This document shows positions 1-5,601 of a DNA stretch of 5,755 bases, in pieces (the first letter of the stretch is position 1; each line of letters begins with the position of its first letter). The position numbers and the translations under genes were made by a program. Below the pieces are notes generated by a model that worked only from the letters and a program-made list of their open reading frames with translations, did not search any database and was not told the origin of the DNA. This DNA comes from Halovivax sp. (lineage in GTDB: Archaea; Halobacteriota; Halobacteria; Halobacteriales; Natrialbaceae), in assembly GCA_007135505.1 (NCBI GenBank), contig SLIS01000112.1, forward strand, positions 1 through 5,755, given 5' to 3'.

Positions 1-2
1 GC

Positions 3-83
3 GAATCCATCAGCGAGGCGAACCCGATCCACGAGCCGACCTACGAACTCGCGTCGCTCGACGGGCTCTCGTCGGTGCTCTGA
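3..83 (+). CDS. C-terminal fragment of an unidentified protein
   Basis: The reading frame is open from the window edge and ends at TGA (81-83), giving 26 residues that end in ELASLDGLSSVL. Nearly all codons (about 24 of 26) end in G or C, as in the real genes of this window, so it is probably the 3' end of a genuine gene that starts to the left. There is too little sequence to recognise a family. It converges on the minus-strand gene at 41-625 and overlaps its 3' end by 43 bp. No terminator-like element is visible after the stop. The coding call is moderately supported; the function is unknown. Confidence 0.55.
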   Translation, partial: ESISEANPIHEPTYELASLDGLSSVL

Positions 84-625
84 GCGGCCACCGTCGGCAA
101 TCTGTCGCGGTGGACGACCACCCGGTTTTCCGGCCGATCGGTCGTTTCCGTGATCCGAACGAGCAGCGACGCGACCGTCTCGAAGGAGTCGGGGAGGGCG
201 AATTCGTCGTCCTCGTTTTCGGCTCGTTTGCGACACACGTCGACGAACGCGGTCAGTTCGGAGACCCCGCCGACCGGCAGGTAAACCACGTCCGGGTCGT
301 CGGCCAGTAGCGAGTCCCAGGTCTCGGAGACGGCCGCGGCGACGCGTCGCGGTCGCTGAATCCGCTCGACGATCGCCTCGGTCTCGCCGTCCGATTCGTC
401 GAGCGCCGAACCGATCGCCGTCCGCAAGGTCCCCTCCCGGTCACCCGCTTCGCGATCGGCGGCGACGAGGGTGGACAGGGCGTCACACTCGGCCGGCGAG
501 ACGGCGATCGCGTGGGCGATCGCGTGGGTGTCCGTCGAAACCGTGAAGACGACGTCGTCCTGCGCGTGGTCGAACTTGCAGACGGCGTCGTCCGTGCCAC
601 CTCGCAATTGCTCCAGCAGTCCCAT
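41..625 (-). CDS. Conserved-looking hypothetical protein, 194 aa, function unknown
   Basis: I do not recognise this protein. From the ATG at 623-625 it encodes 194 residues beginning MGLLEQLRGG. It is soluble-looking and acidic, with no signal peptide or membrane segment. The middle is mostly helix-like (about 44-110). It is followed by a hydrophobic strand and Gly turn (VVYLPVGG, 113-120) and a short charged helix (about 121-140). The last 12 or so residues are Ser/Asp-rich and probably disordered. Only three Cys (16, 47, 131) are present, in no metal-site pattern. The frame stays open upstream to 808, but that part would overlap the protease gene and reads as low-complexity Arg/Gly sequence. 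A TATA-like element about 26 bases before this ATG supports the shorter form, read from a leaderless or nearly leaderless transcript. The gene lies 73 bp downstream of the SprT-like gene on the same strand, and its 3' end overlaps the convergent gene at 3-83. Confidence 0.7.
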   Translation of the reverse strand: MGLLEQLRGGTDDAVCKFDHAQDDVVFTVSTDTHAIAHAIAVSPAECDALSTLVAADREAGDREGTLRTAIGSALDESDGETEAIVERIQRPRRVAAAVSETWDSLLADDPDVVYLPVGGVSELTAFVDVCRKRAENEDDEFALPDSFETVASLLVRITETTDRPENRVVVHRDRLPTVAAQSTDESPSSDASS

Positions 626-647
626 ACCCGTCGTTCCGAGCGGGCGC

Positions 648-656
648 TGATAAAGG
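648..656 (-). promoter_or_regulatory. TATA-like promoter element for the 41-625 gene
   Basis: On the minus strand this reads CCTTTATCA, an AT-rich island in otherwise GC-rich sequence. Its centre is about 26-27 bases upstream of the ATG at 625. That is the usual archaeal distance from TATA box to transcription start, so the transcript would begin at or next to the start codon. No Shine-Dalgarno-like sequence lies between, which fits leaderless translation, common in haloarchaea. This is inferred from position and composition only. Confidence 0.45.
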
Positions 657-698
657 CACCCGACCGGGCCGCGAGTCCGACTGTCGAGTGAACCGGGG

Positions 699-1463
699 TT
701 ACCAGTCGTCACCGAGCGCCGATCGCGCCCCGCCGTATCCGGCCGCGCCCTCCCAGGTTCGCCCGCTTTCGACGTGTTCGACGACCAGATCACCGCCGCA
801 CGCCCCACAGCGATAGCGCGACGGCGTCTTCACGGGCTTCGAGGCGCGGTGGCGATCGAGCGTCCAGTCGCACGCCGAGGCGCGACAGCGGAGTCGATAT
901 CGCGGCTCGGTGAACGACTCGCAGTGAATCGGCACGTCGAATCGCTCCGCACGTTCCCGGAACCGACTCCCGTGATCCGACTCGCCGAATCGCTGGTATT
1001 CCCAGGCGTGGATGAGTTCGTGGCGGACGATCGCCTCGAAGTCGGTCCGGTCGTAGCGCTCGTAGGCCCGCCGGGAGAGGACGATCGTCGCCGTCTCGTC
1101 CGTCGCCGACCACCGACACGCGCCGGCCCGTCGTTTCGCGCGAGCCGAAACCGCCCACTCCAGGGCGTCTAAGTCGACGCCGATCGCGTCCGCGACCGAC
1201 CGCGCGTGGACGCGGGCGTGGGCGAGGATCTCCTCGTCGGTGGGCGTCCGGTCCGTCGAACGTGGTCGCCCGGCGTCCGTCGCCTCGGGTTGCGGACGGC
1301 CGTCCTCACGGGTCCCCGCTCGATCGGCAATACGACCCGCTCCCGACGCGCCGGCGTCTCGCTCCGCCGACGCGTCGGCCGACTGGCTCTCCGTCGGCGC
1401 CGAGCGATCGGTTGGGTCCGAACCGCGTGACACGCGACCGACCACGGCGGGAGTCCCCGTCAT
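699..1463 (-). CDS. SprT-like zinc metalloprotease domain protein with C-terminal zinc ribbon
   Basis: A 254-residue protein of the SprT-like (gluzincin-type) family. The metalloprotease motif HELIH lies at 148-152 (His148 and His152 as zinc ligands, Glu149 as catalytic base) and is followed by AWEY. A DHGSRF segment at 163-168 carries the expected third ligand, His164. This layout is typical of SprT/Spartan-type domains, which in characterised eukaryotic members cut DNA-crosslinked proteins; the archaeal role is not established. A C-terminal zinc ribbon is suggested by Cys193, Cys198, Cys219 and Cys222. Residues 1-75 or so are Ser/Ala/Arg/Asp-rich and low-complexity, with weaker third-position GC than the domain. 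I keep the ATG at 1461-1463 because I see no ATG or GTG between codon 11 and the beginning of the domain (about residue 76); a GTG at codon 11 is an alternative. The protein lacks a signal peptide and is presumably cytoplasmic. It is transcribed away from the NUP-family gene across a 63-bp gap. Confidence 0.85.
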   Translation of the reverse strand: MTGTPAVVGRVSRGSDPTDRSAPTESQSADASAERDAGASGAGRIADRAGTREDGRPQPEATDAGRPRSTDRTPTDEEILAHARVHARSVADAIGVDLDALEWAVSARAKRRAGACRWSATDETATIVLSRRAYERYDRTDFEAIVRHELIHAWEYQRFGESDHGSRFRERAERFDVPIHCESFTEPRYRLRCRASACDWTLDRHRASKPVKTPSRYRCGACGGDLVVEHVESGRTWEGAAGYGGARSALGDDW

Positions 1464-1526
1464 GGTTTCGGTCCGTACGCGCGACCGCCACGTTTTCGGC
1501 CGCGGCCCGTCTCTTCGAATTCAGCA
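1464..1526. promoter_or_regulatory. Divergent intergenic region between the SprT-like and NUP-family genes
   Basis: Both divergent genes must be expressed from this 63-bp gap or from within each other's 5' ends. There is no convincing TATA box. The only AT-leaning candidate is CGTTTTCG at 1491-1498, which reads CGAAAACG on the other strand. It lies about 30 bases from both start codons (ATG at 1527 on + and ATG at 1463 on -), so it could serve either direction, but the match is weak. No Shine-Dalgarno-like motif precedes either ATG, so both messages may be leaderless. The region is functional by position; the individual element is speculative. Confidence 0.35.
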
Positions 1527-2444
1527 ATGACCGACGACCTCCCAGCACCCGAGCCGCTGGCGTCGACCGGCTCCGTCCGCCCCGCCGTCGTCGTCCTTCC
1601 CGCCGTGGCCTTCGAACCGCCGTTCGACGAGCTGACGCGATGGCTCGACCGGCTCCCGATCGAATCCGCCTACGAGCTGCCGGGGCTCGAGGGCCCGCTG
1701 TACGTCACCGACCCGGACGGCGGCGTCGCCGTCACCACGACCGGCCTCGGCAAAGTGCCCGCGGCCGCCACGGTCACCGCCCTCTGGCGGGCCCCCGGGC
1801 TCGATCTCGACGGCGCAATCGTCGTGTCGGCCGGAATCGCCGGCGCCCCGCCGACTCGGGCCGCGCTCGGGTCCGTCTTCGTAGCCGACGCGATCCTCGA
1901 TTGGGACCGCAAGCACCGGTGGGACCCGGCCGAAGTCGCCTCGCCGGGAGACGAGGCCGTGGCCGTCGAGCAATTGACGTACGAGCCGGAGGCGTCGCTC
2001 CACGAACCCGATCGCACGCTGGTCGGGACGGCCCGCGCCGCGATTGACGACGTCGACCTCGCCGAAGACGGGATCGTCCGGACGTACCAGGAGCGATACC
2101 CGACCGCGCCGGACCACGGCCCCCGCGTCGGGGTCGGGCCGACCGTGACCAGCGACGAGTTCTGGCACGGGAGCGCCCTCGCTCGCGAGGTCGAGTCGCT
2201 CTGTTCGGCCTACGGGATCGATCCCTACGTCACGACCCAGATGGAAGACGCCGCGACGGCCGGCGCGCTCGCACGCTTCGACGCGTTCGATCGCCACCTG
2301 AGCGTGCGGGCCGTCGCCAACTACGACCGGCCGGCCCCCGGCGAGACCGTCCACGACAGCTTCGAGGGGATCGACGAGTCGGTGGAACTCGCGACCGAGA
2401 ACGCGGTGCGGGCTGGCCGGGCGATCGTCGACGACGTTCGGTAG
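1527..2444 (+). CDS. NUP-family protein ('purine nucleoside permease'), probably a soluble nucleoside phosphorylase/nucleosidase-like enzyme
   Basis: A 305-residue protein resembling the NUP ('purine nucleoside permease') family, named after a Candida transport protein. Motifs in order are TTTGLGKVPAA (70-80), VSAGIAG (100-106), TSDEFWHG (208-215), MEDAATAGAL (239-248) and VRAVANYDRPAPG (260-272). Their order resembles the nucleoside phosphorylase-I fold: a Gly-rich phosphate/ribose loop, a central NTGSAG-like strand, a MEGAA-like helix whose Glu contacts ribose, and a C-terminal RAISD-like strand. No stretch is long and hydrophobic enough to cross a membrane; the best, VVVLPAVAF at 21-29, is too short. 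No signal peptide is evident, so a cytosolic enzyme acting on a nucleoside is more likely than a permease. The substrate cannot be told. The ATG at 1527 sits 63 bp from the divergent protease start. The gene stands alone and converges on the trp operon; Trp-pathway relevance is not indicated. Confidence 0.85.
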   Translation: MTDDLPAPEPLASTGSVRPAVVVLPAVAFEPPFDELTRWLDRLPIESAYELPGLEGPLYVTDPDGGVAVTTTGLGKVPAAATVTALWRAPGLDLDGAIVVSAGIAGAPPTRAALGSVFVADAILDWDRKHRWDPAEVASPGDEAVAVEQLTYEPEASLHEPDRTLVGTARAAIDDVDLAEDGIVRTYQERYPTAPDHGPRVGVGPTVTSDEFWHGSALAREVESLCSAYGIDPYVTTQMEDAATAGALARFDAFDRHLSVRAVANYDRPAPGETVHDSFEGIDESVELATENAVRAGRAIVDDVR

Positions 2445-2457
2445 CACGTCGTCGCTC

Positions 2458-2469
2458 CCGAGCGCTCGG
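2458..2469. repeat. 12-bp perfect palindrome between convergent genes
   Basis: CCGAGCGCTCGG is self-complementary and begins 13 bases after the NUP-family stop codon. It could form a short loopless hairpin or act as a binding site. No T-run follows it on the plus strand, so it is not a typical intrinsic terminator. GC-rich DNA makes palindromes of this size fairly common by chance. Confidence 0.2.
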
Positions 2470-2489
2470 TACCGACGCCGGACGAACGT

Positions 2490-2494
2490 AAAAA
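2490..2494 (-). terminator. Possible T-tract terminator of the trpCBA-aroA' operon
   Basis: On the minus strand a TTTTT run begins 22 bases beyond the TGA of the ADTH synthase gene, inside GC-rich surroundings where such a tract is rare. Archaeal RNA polymerase terminates at short U-tracts without needing a strong hairpin. The position, in the 72-bp convergent gap (2445-2516), fits the end of the operon. The tract is short, so confidence is limited. Confidence 0.4.
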
Positions 2495-2516
2495 TGCGGT
2501 GCCAGTCGGTGTGTAC

Positions 2517-3311
2517 TCAGGCCTCGATCGCGAGCCCGGCACGGTCCAGCGCGTCCGCCACGTCCAGGTCCGCGTGGACGACGCCCGAGACGGCTCGCGT
2601 GATGGCCTCCGGATCGTCGTGCTGGAAGATGGATCGCCCCATCGAGACGCCGGCCGCACCGGCCGCGACCGCGCCACGGACCATCTCGAGCGTCTCGCGG
2701 TCGGTCCCGCGAGATCCGCCGGCGATCAGGACCGGGAGGCGGGTCGATTCGACCACGTGTTCGAAACTGTCGGCGTCGCCGCTGTAGCCCGTCTTGACCA
2801 CGTCGGCGCCCACCTCCTCGGCCAGACGGACCGCGTGGCCGAGCGCCTTGGGATCGTCCGCCGCGACGTCCGGCCCCCGGGCGTAGGCCATGGCGAGGAC
2901 CGGAATGCCGAGGCGGTCGGCGTCGGCCGTGACCGTCGCGAGCTGGGCGAGCTGGTCCGGTTCGTGCGCGGAGCCCACGTTGATGTGAAAGGAGACGGCG
3001 TCGGCGCCGGCACGGACCGCTTCCTCGACCGTCCCGGTGAGGCGTTTATCCGCCTCGTCGGGGCCGATCGTCGTCGAGGCGTTGAGGTGGACGACGTAGC
3101 CCGCGTCGTGTCGGTTGGGGTGGACTCGCGGCGCGATTCCCTTCTGCGTGAGGACGGCGTCGGCTCCGCCGCGGGTCACGGCCGCGATCGTCGACTCGAT
3201 ATCTTTGAGCCCGCGGACGGCACCGAGCGTGATGCCGTGATCCATCGGGACCACGAGGTACCGATCACCCGTGCGTATCCGCGCCAGTCGTGCGTCGCGT
3301 CCGGTGGTCAT
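2517..3311 (-). CDS. aroA': 2-amino-3,7-dideoxy-D-threo-hept-6-ulosonate (ADTH) synthase
   Basis: A 264-residue class I aldolase-type TIM barrel. By family knowledge (Methanocaldococcus MJ0400 and haloarchaeal homologues), it joins 6-deoxy-5-ketofructose 1-phosphate with L-aspartate 4-semialdehyde to give ADTH. A second enzyme turns ADTH into 3-dehydroquinate, replacing DAHP synthase in many archaea. Visible motifs are VPMDHGITLG (21-30, with Asp24 and His25), VLTQKG (53-58), VHLNAST (74-80), MAYARGP (141-147, Tyr143), VVKTGYSGD (171-179, Lys173 as the Schiff-base lysine), IAGGSRG (196-202) and MGRSIFQHDDP (224-234). The last two lie in the phosphate-binding region. Length is normal for the family. 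I chose the ATG at 3309-3311; a TTG six codons upstream is unlikely. It follows trpA by 26 bp on the same strand, so it is probably the last gene of the operon, perhaps with its own promoter. No second-step dehydroquinate synthase gene is next to it. Confidence 0.93.
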   Translation of the reverse strand: MTTGRDARLARIRTGDRYLVVPMDHGITLGAVRGLKDIESTIAAVTRGGADAVLTQKGIAPRVHPNRHDAGYVVHLNASTTIGPDEADKRLTGTVEEAVRAGADAVSFHINVGSAHEPDQLAQLATVTADADRLGIPVLAMAYARGPDVAADDPKALGHAVRLAEEVGADVVKTGYSGDADSFEHVVESTRLPVLIAGGSRGTDRETLEMVRGAVAAGAAGVSMGRSIFQHDDPEAITRAVSGVVHADLDVADALDRAGLAIEA

Positions 3312-3335
3312 CGTGAGAGTCACTAGCAACCTCGC

Positions 3336-3345
3336 GATTATGATC
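3336..3345 (-). promoter_or_regulatory. Possible internal TATA-like element for aroA'
   Basis: On the minus strand this reads GATCATAATC and is centred about 29 bases before the ATG at 3311. It overlaps the trpA stop codon (TAA, 3338-3340). No usable Shine-Dalgarno motif precedes aroA' (a GAGGT lies 17 bases away), unlike trpA and trpB. A separate leaderless aroA' transcript is therefore plausible. The element is weak and may simply be the trpA stop context. Confidence 0.3.
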
Positions 3346-4198
3346 GTTCTGGTTCCACGGCGGCGTCGGTCGATCGATCGGCACCCGCCAGCGCCCCGCG
3401 CTTCAGTGCTCGGGCCGTCCGCGCCAGTTCCGTTTCCGGGTCGTCGCTGGTGGCGGCGAGCTCGACGATGGCACTGCCGACGATCACGCCGTCGGCGCCC
3501 GCCGCGACGATCTCCGTCGCGTGCCGGGGGTCACTGACGCCGAACCCGACGGCGGCCGGCACGTCGTAGCCCTCGAGGCGGGACAGGCTCGCGTGAGTCG
3601 CCCGCGAGACGTCGGTCCGGGCGCCCGTCGTCCCCAGTCGGGCCTGGACGTAGGCAAAGCCGCTCGTCGCCGACATGAGTTGCTCGAGGCGCTCGCCCGA
3701 CGTCGTCGGCGCGACGATCGAGATGAGGTCCACTCCGGCAGCCTCGCAGGCGGTACGCAGGGGACCGGCCTCGGCCGCGGGAAGGTCGGGGACGATCAGG
3801 CCGGCGAGTCCGACGTCGGCCGCGCGCTCGACGAACGGCGTGACGTCGGTCCCCGAATCGGCCGGTCCGTACTGGAGGAGCAAGTTCGTGTAGGTCATCA
3901 CGACGAGTGGGGCGTCGGTCTCGATCTCGTCGACACGTTCGAAAAAGCGTTCGGGCGTCGTTCCGGATTCCAGGGCGCGAGTGATCGCCGCCTGGATCGT
4001 CGGGCCCTCGGCGATCGGCTCCGAAAACGGCAGCCCGAGTTCGATCACGTCCGCCCCGCCGCGATCGAGGGCCTCGACGTAGCGCTTCGTCGCCGCCAGG
4101 TCGGGATCGCCAGCCGCGAGGTACGTGATCAGGGCCGGGCGATTCTCGCGGATCGTCGCTTCGATCGGACTCGAGTACCCCTCGCCGGCGTCGGTCAC
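3338..4198 (-). CDS. trpA: Tryptophan synthase alpha subunit
   Basis: A 286-residue TIM-barrel subunit that cleaves indole-3-glycerol phosphate to indole and glyceraldehyde 3-phosphate, passing indole to TrpB within the alpha2-beta2 complex. Family motifs are [10 protein letters not shown] (24-33), [18 protein letters not shown] (52-69), MTYTNLL (101-107), GLIVPDLP (133-140), LGTTGAR (188-194), VGFGVSDP (217-224) and VIVGSAIV (238-245). The [15 protein letters not shown] and VIVGSAIV segments form the phosphate site. Glu53 matches the catalytic Glu49 of E. coli. The second catalytic acid, Asp60 in E. coli, is Glu64 here, and the nearby Asp56 is Glu60. The C-terminal 20 residues or so form an extra Ser/Asp/Glu tail. 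The start is a GTG (4196-4198) that shares GTGA with the trpB stop and lies 8 bases after a strong ribosome-binding site, pointing to translational coupling with trpB. No other start in this region fits better. Confidence 0.95.
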   Translation of the reverse strand: MTDAGEGYSSPIEATIRENRPALITYLAAGDPDLAATKRYVEALDRGGADVIELGLPFSEPIAEGPTIQAAITRALESGTTPERFFERVDEIETDAPLVVMTYTNLLLQYGPADSGTDVTPFVERAADVGLAGLIVPDLPAAEAGPLRTACEAAGVDLISIVAPTTSGERLEQLMSATSGFAYVQARLGTTGARTDVSRATHASLSRLEGYDVPAAVGFGVSDPRHATEIVAAGADGVIVGSAIVELAATSDDPETELARTARALKRGALAGADRSTDAAVEPERS

Positions 4199-5601
4199 GA
4201 ATCGAACACCTCCACGTCCGGCGCCGCCGCGAGGTCGCGCCGGTCGGTCTCCTCGAGGACCGTCTCCAGGTCCTTGTCACCGCGTCCCGACACGGTCACG
4301 ACGACGAGGTCACCGAGTCGGTCGGTCGCCGTGCCGGCATCCGACTCTGGCGATCCCGCTTCCTCCAGATACGCGAGTGCGTGACTCGACTCGAGCGCGG
4401 GGACGATCCCCTCCAGCCGCGAGAGACGGTGAAACGCCGCGAGTGCAGCGTCGTCGTCGACGGTCACGGGCGTCACGTGGCCCCGCTCGACCAGGTCCGC
4501 CAGTTCGGGTCCGACGCCCGCGTAGTCGAGTCCGGCACTGACGCTGTGGGACTCGACGACCTGCCCGTCGTCCGTCTGGAGGAGCTTCGTCATCGCCCCG
4601 TGGAGGACGCCGTCGGTACCCGCCGACAGCGACGCCGAGTTCGGCGCCACGCCCGCTGCCTCGTCGATACCGAGCCGCGACCCGCCCGCCTCGACGGCGT
4701 AGCACGTAGTCGGCTGTGCGTCAGCGCCGCTCGCCCCACTCTCCGGCGAGCGATCGTCGTTCGCCCCACTCTCCGGCGACCGACCGCCGCTCGCCCCGCT
4801 ATCCGGCGAGCGATCGTCGTTCGCCCCCGCCACGAACGCCGAAACCGTTCCCATCGCGTTCGATCCGCCGCCGGCGCAGGCGACCACGCTGTCGGGAAGC
4901 CGGCCGACCGCGTCGCGGATCTGATCGCGAATCTCGCGGCCGATGACCGCCTGAAAGTCACGGACCAACGCCGGGAAGGGGTGCGGTCCGACGACCGAGC
5001 CCACGGCGTAGTGAGTCGTCTCGACGCTGCCCGCCCAGTCGCGCATCGTCTCGTTGATCGCCTCTTTCAGCGTCGCACTCCCGGCGTCGACGGGCGTCAC
5101 CGTGGCGCCGCTCATCCGCATCCGGTAGACGTTGGGTCGCTGGCGATTGACGTCCGTCCGACCCATGTATATCTCGCAGGGGACGTCGAGGTGCGCGGCC
5201 GCCATCGCGGTCGCCGTGCCGTGCTGGCCGGCCCCGGTCTCCGCGATCACCCGCTCCTTGCCCATGTACTTCGCGAGGAGCACCTGACCGAGCGCGTTGT
5301 TCAGCTTGTGTGCCCCGCCGTGGACGAGATCCTCGCGCTTGAGGTAGATCTCGCGATCGTATCGGTCGCTCAACCGGTCGGCCCGCTGCAGCGGCGTCGG
5401 CCGGCCGGCGAACGTTCGCAGGTGCTCGCCCAGCTCGTCGAGAAAGCCGTCCTCGTTGTCGCGCACGTAGCGCTGCTGTGCCTCGGCGAGTTCCTCGAGC
5501 GCCGGCATCAGCGCTTCAGGGACGTACTGGCCGCCGTAATCGCCGAACCGACCCTCGCTGGCCACCCGTCCCGCCGCGAGTCCGCGATGCCCGTCGGTCA
5601 C
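4195..5601 (-). CDS. trpB: Tryptophan synthase beta subunit with repeat-containing insertion
   Basis: A 468-residue PLP enzyme that condenses indole with L-serine to give tryptophan. It is the classical TrpA-partnered type. Landmarks are [17 protein letters not shown] (19-35), GRPTPL (66-71), [17 protein letters not shown] (86-102, with Lys99 the Schiff-base lysine), AETGAGQHG (120-128, Glu121 matching E. coli Glu109), GGGSN (244-248, PLP phosphate loop), [11 protein letters not shown] (355-365), [10 protein letters not shown] (401-410) and SGRGDKD (438-444). All catalytic residues expected from E. coli are present, so it should be active. It is about 70 residues longer than the 397-residue E. 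coli protein. Most of the excess is a 10-residue tandem repeat at 259-294, between the helix after GGGSN and the strand CYAVEAGG; smaller additions lie at the N-terminus, near 415-430 and at the C-terminus. The start is a GTG overlapping the trpC stop (GTGA), 8 bases after GGAGGTG. Confidence 0.95.
   Translation of the reverse strand: MTDGHRGLAAGRVASEGRFGDYGGQYVPEALMPALEELAEAQQRYVRDNEDGFLDELGEHLRTFAGRPTPLQRADRLSDRYDREIYLKREDLVHGGAHKLNNALGQVLLAKYMGKERVIAETGAGQHGTATAMAAAHLDVPCEIYMGRTDVNRQRPNVYRMRMSGATVTPVDAGSATLKEAINETMRDWAGSVETTHYAVGSVVGPHPFPALVRDFQAVIGREIRDQIRDAVGRLPDSVVACAGGGSNAMGTVSAFVAGANDDRSPDSGASGGRSPESGANDDRSPESGASGADAQPTTCYAVEAGGSRLGIDEAAGVAPNSASLSAGTDGVLHGAMTKLLQTDDGQVVESHSVSAGLDYAGVGPELADLVERGHVTPVTVDDDAALAAFHRLSRLEGIVPALESSHALAYLEEAGSPESDAGTATDRLGDLVVVTVSGRGDKDLETVLEETDRRDLAAAPDVEVFDS
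4207..4213 (-). promoter_or_regulatory. Ribosome-binding site of trpA, inside the trpB 3' end
   Basis: On the minus strand this reads GGAGGTG, a full match to the archaeal 16S anti-Shine-Dalgarno sequence, 8 bases before the GTG start of trpA. It decides that start and supports reinitiation at the GTGA overlap. It is read within the trpB codons for Val-Glu-Val near the C-terminus. Confidence 0.75.
4725..4828. repeat. 30-bp tandem repeat in frame within trpB (3 full units plus a partial)
   Basis: Units lie at 4725-4754, 4755-4784 and 4785-4814, with a partial copy at 4815-4827/8. Unit 1 differs from unit 3 at 2 of 30 positions and from unit 2 at 4, and the partial copy starts like unit 2. This gives an alternating A-B-A-B order, that is, a 60-bp higher-order period. 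Read on the minus strand in the trpB frame, the units encode [30 protein letters not shown] and GASGAD (residues 259-294). Because the unit is a multiple of three, gain or loss of copies keeps trpB in frame. Confidence 0.9.

Noticed and set aside
626..808. Upstream extension of the 41-625 gene to a start at 808
   Set aside because: It would overlap the SprT-like gene by 110 bp, reads as Arg/Gly low-complexity sequence, and would place the TATA-like element inside the coding region. The ATG at 625 fits better.
1262..2047. Long plus-strand open frame crossing the SprT-like gene, the gap and the NUP-family gene
   Set aside because: The translation is Arg/Pro-rich with no domain, and it shadows two well-supported genes. 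Long spurious frames are expected in DNA this GC-rich.
1521..2447. 308-residue minus-strand frame antisense to the NUP-family gene
   Set aside because: It is the complementary frame of a gene with clear family motifs, has no motifs of its own and is a typical GC-rich antisense shadow.
2499..3326. 275-residue plus-strand frame antisense to aroA'
   Set aside because: It is the antisense shadow of an unmistakable ADTH synthase and has no recognisable domain.
3312..3329. TTG start giving ADTH synthase six extra residues
   Set aside because: The ATG at 3311 starts a protein that lines up with the family, and the extra residues add nothing recognisable. No ribosome-binding site precedes the TTG.
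3368..3380. CGATCGATCG-type palindrome within the trpA 3' end
   Set aside because: CGATCG occurs many times across the window as part of common Asp/Arg/Ile codon pairs. It looks like composition and codon use rather than a specific site.
4725..4828. Regularly spaced 30-bp units that might be taken for a CRISPR array
   Set aside because: The units are directly adjacent with no unique spacers, and they are translated in frame within trpB. It is a coding minisatellite.
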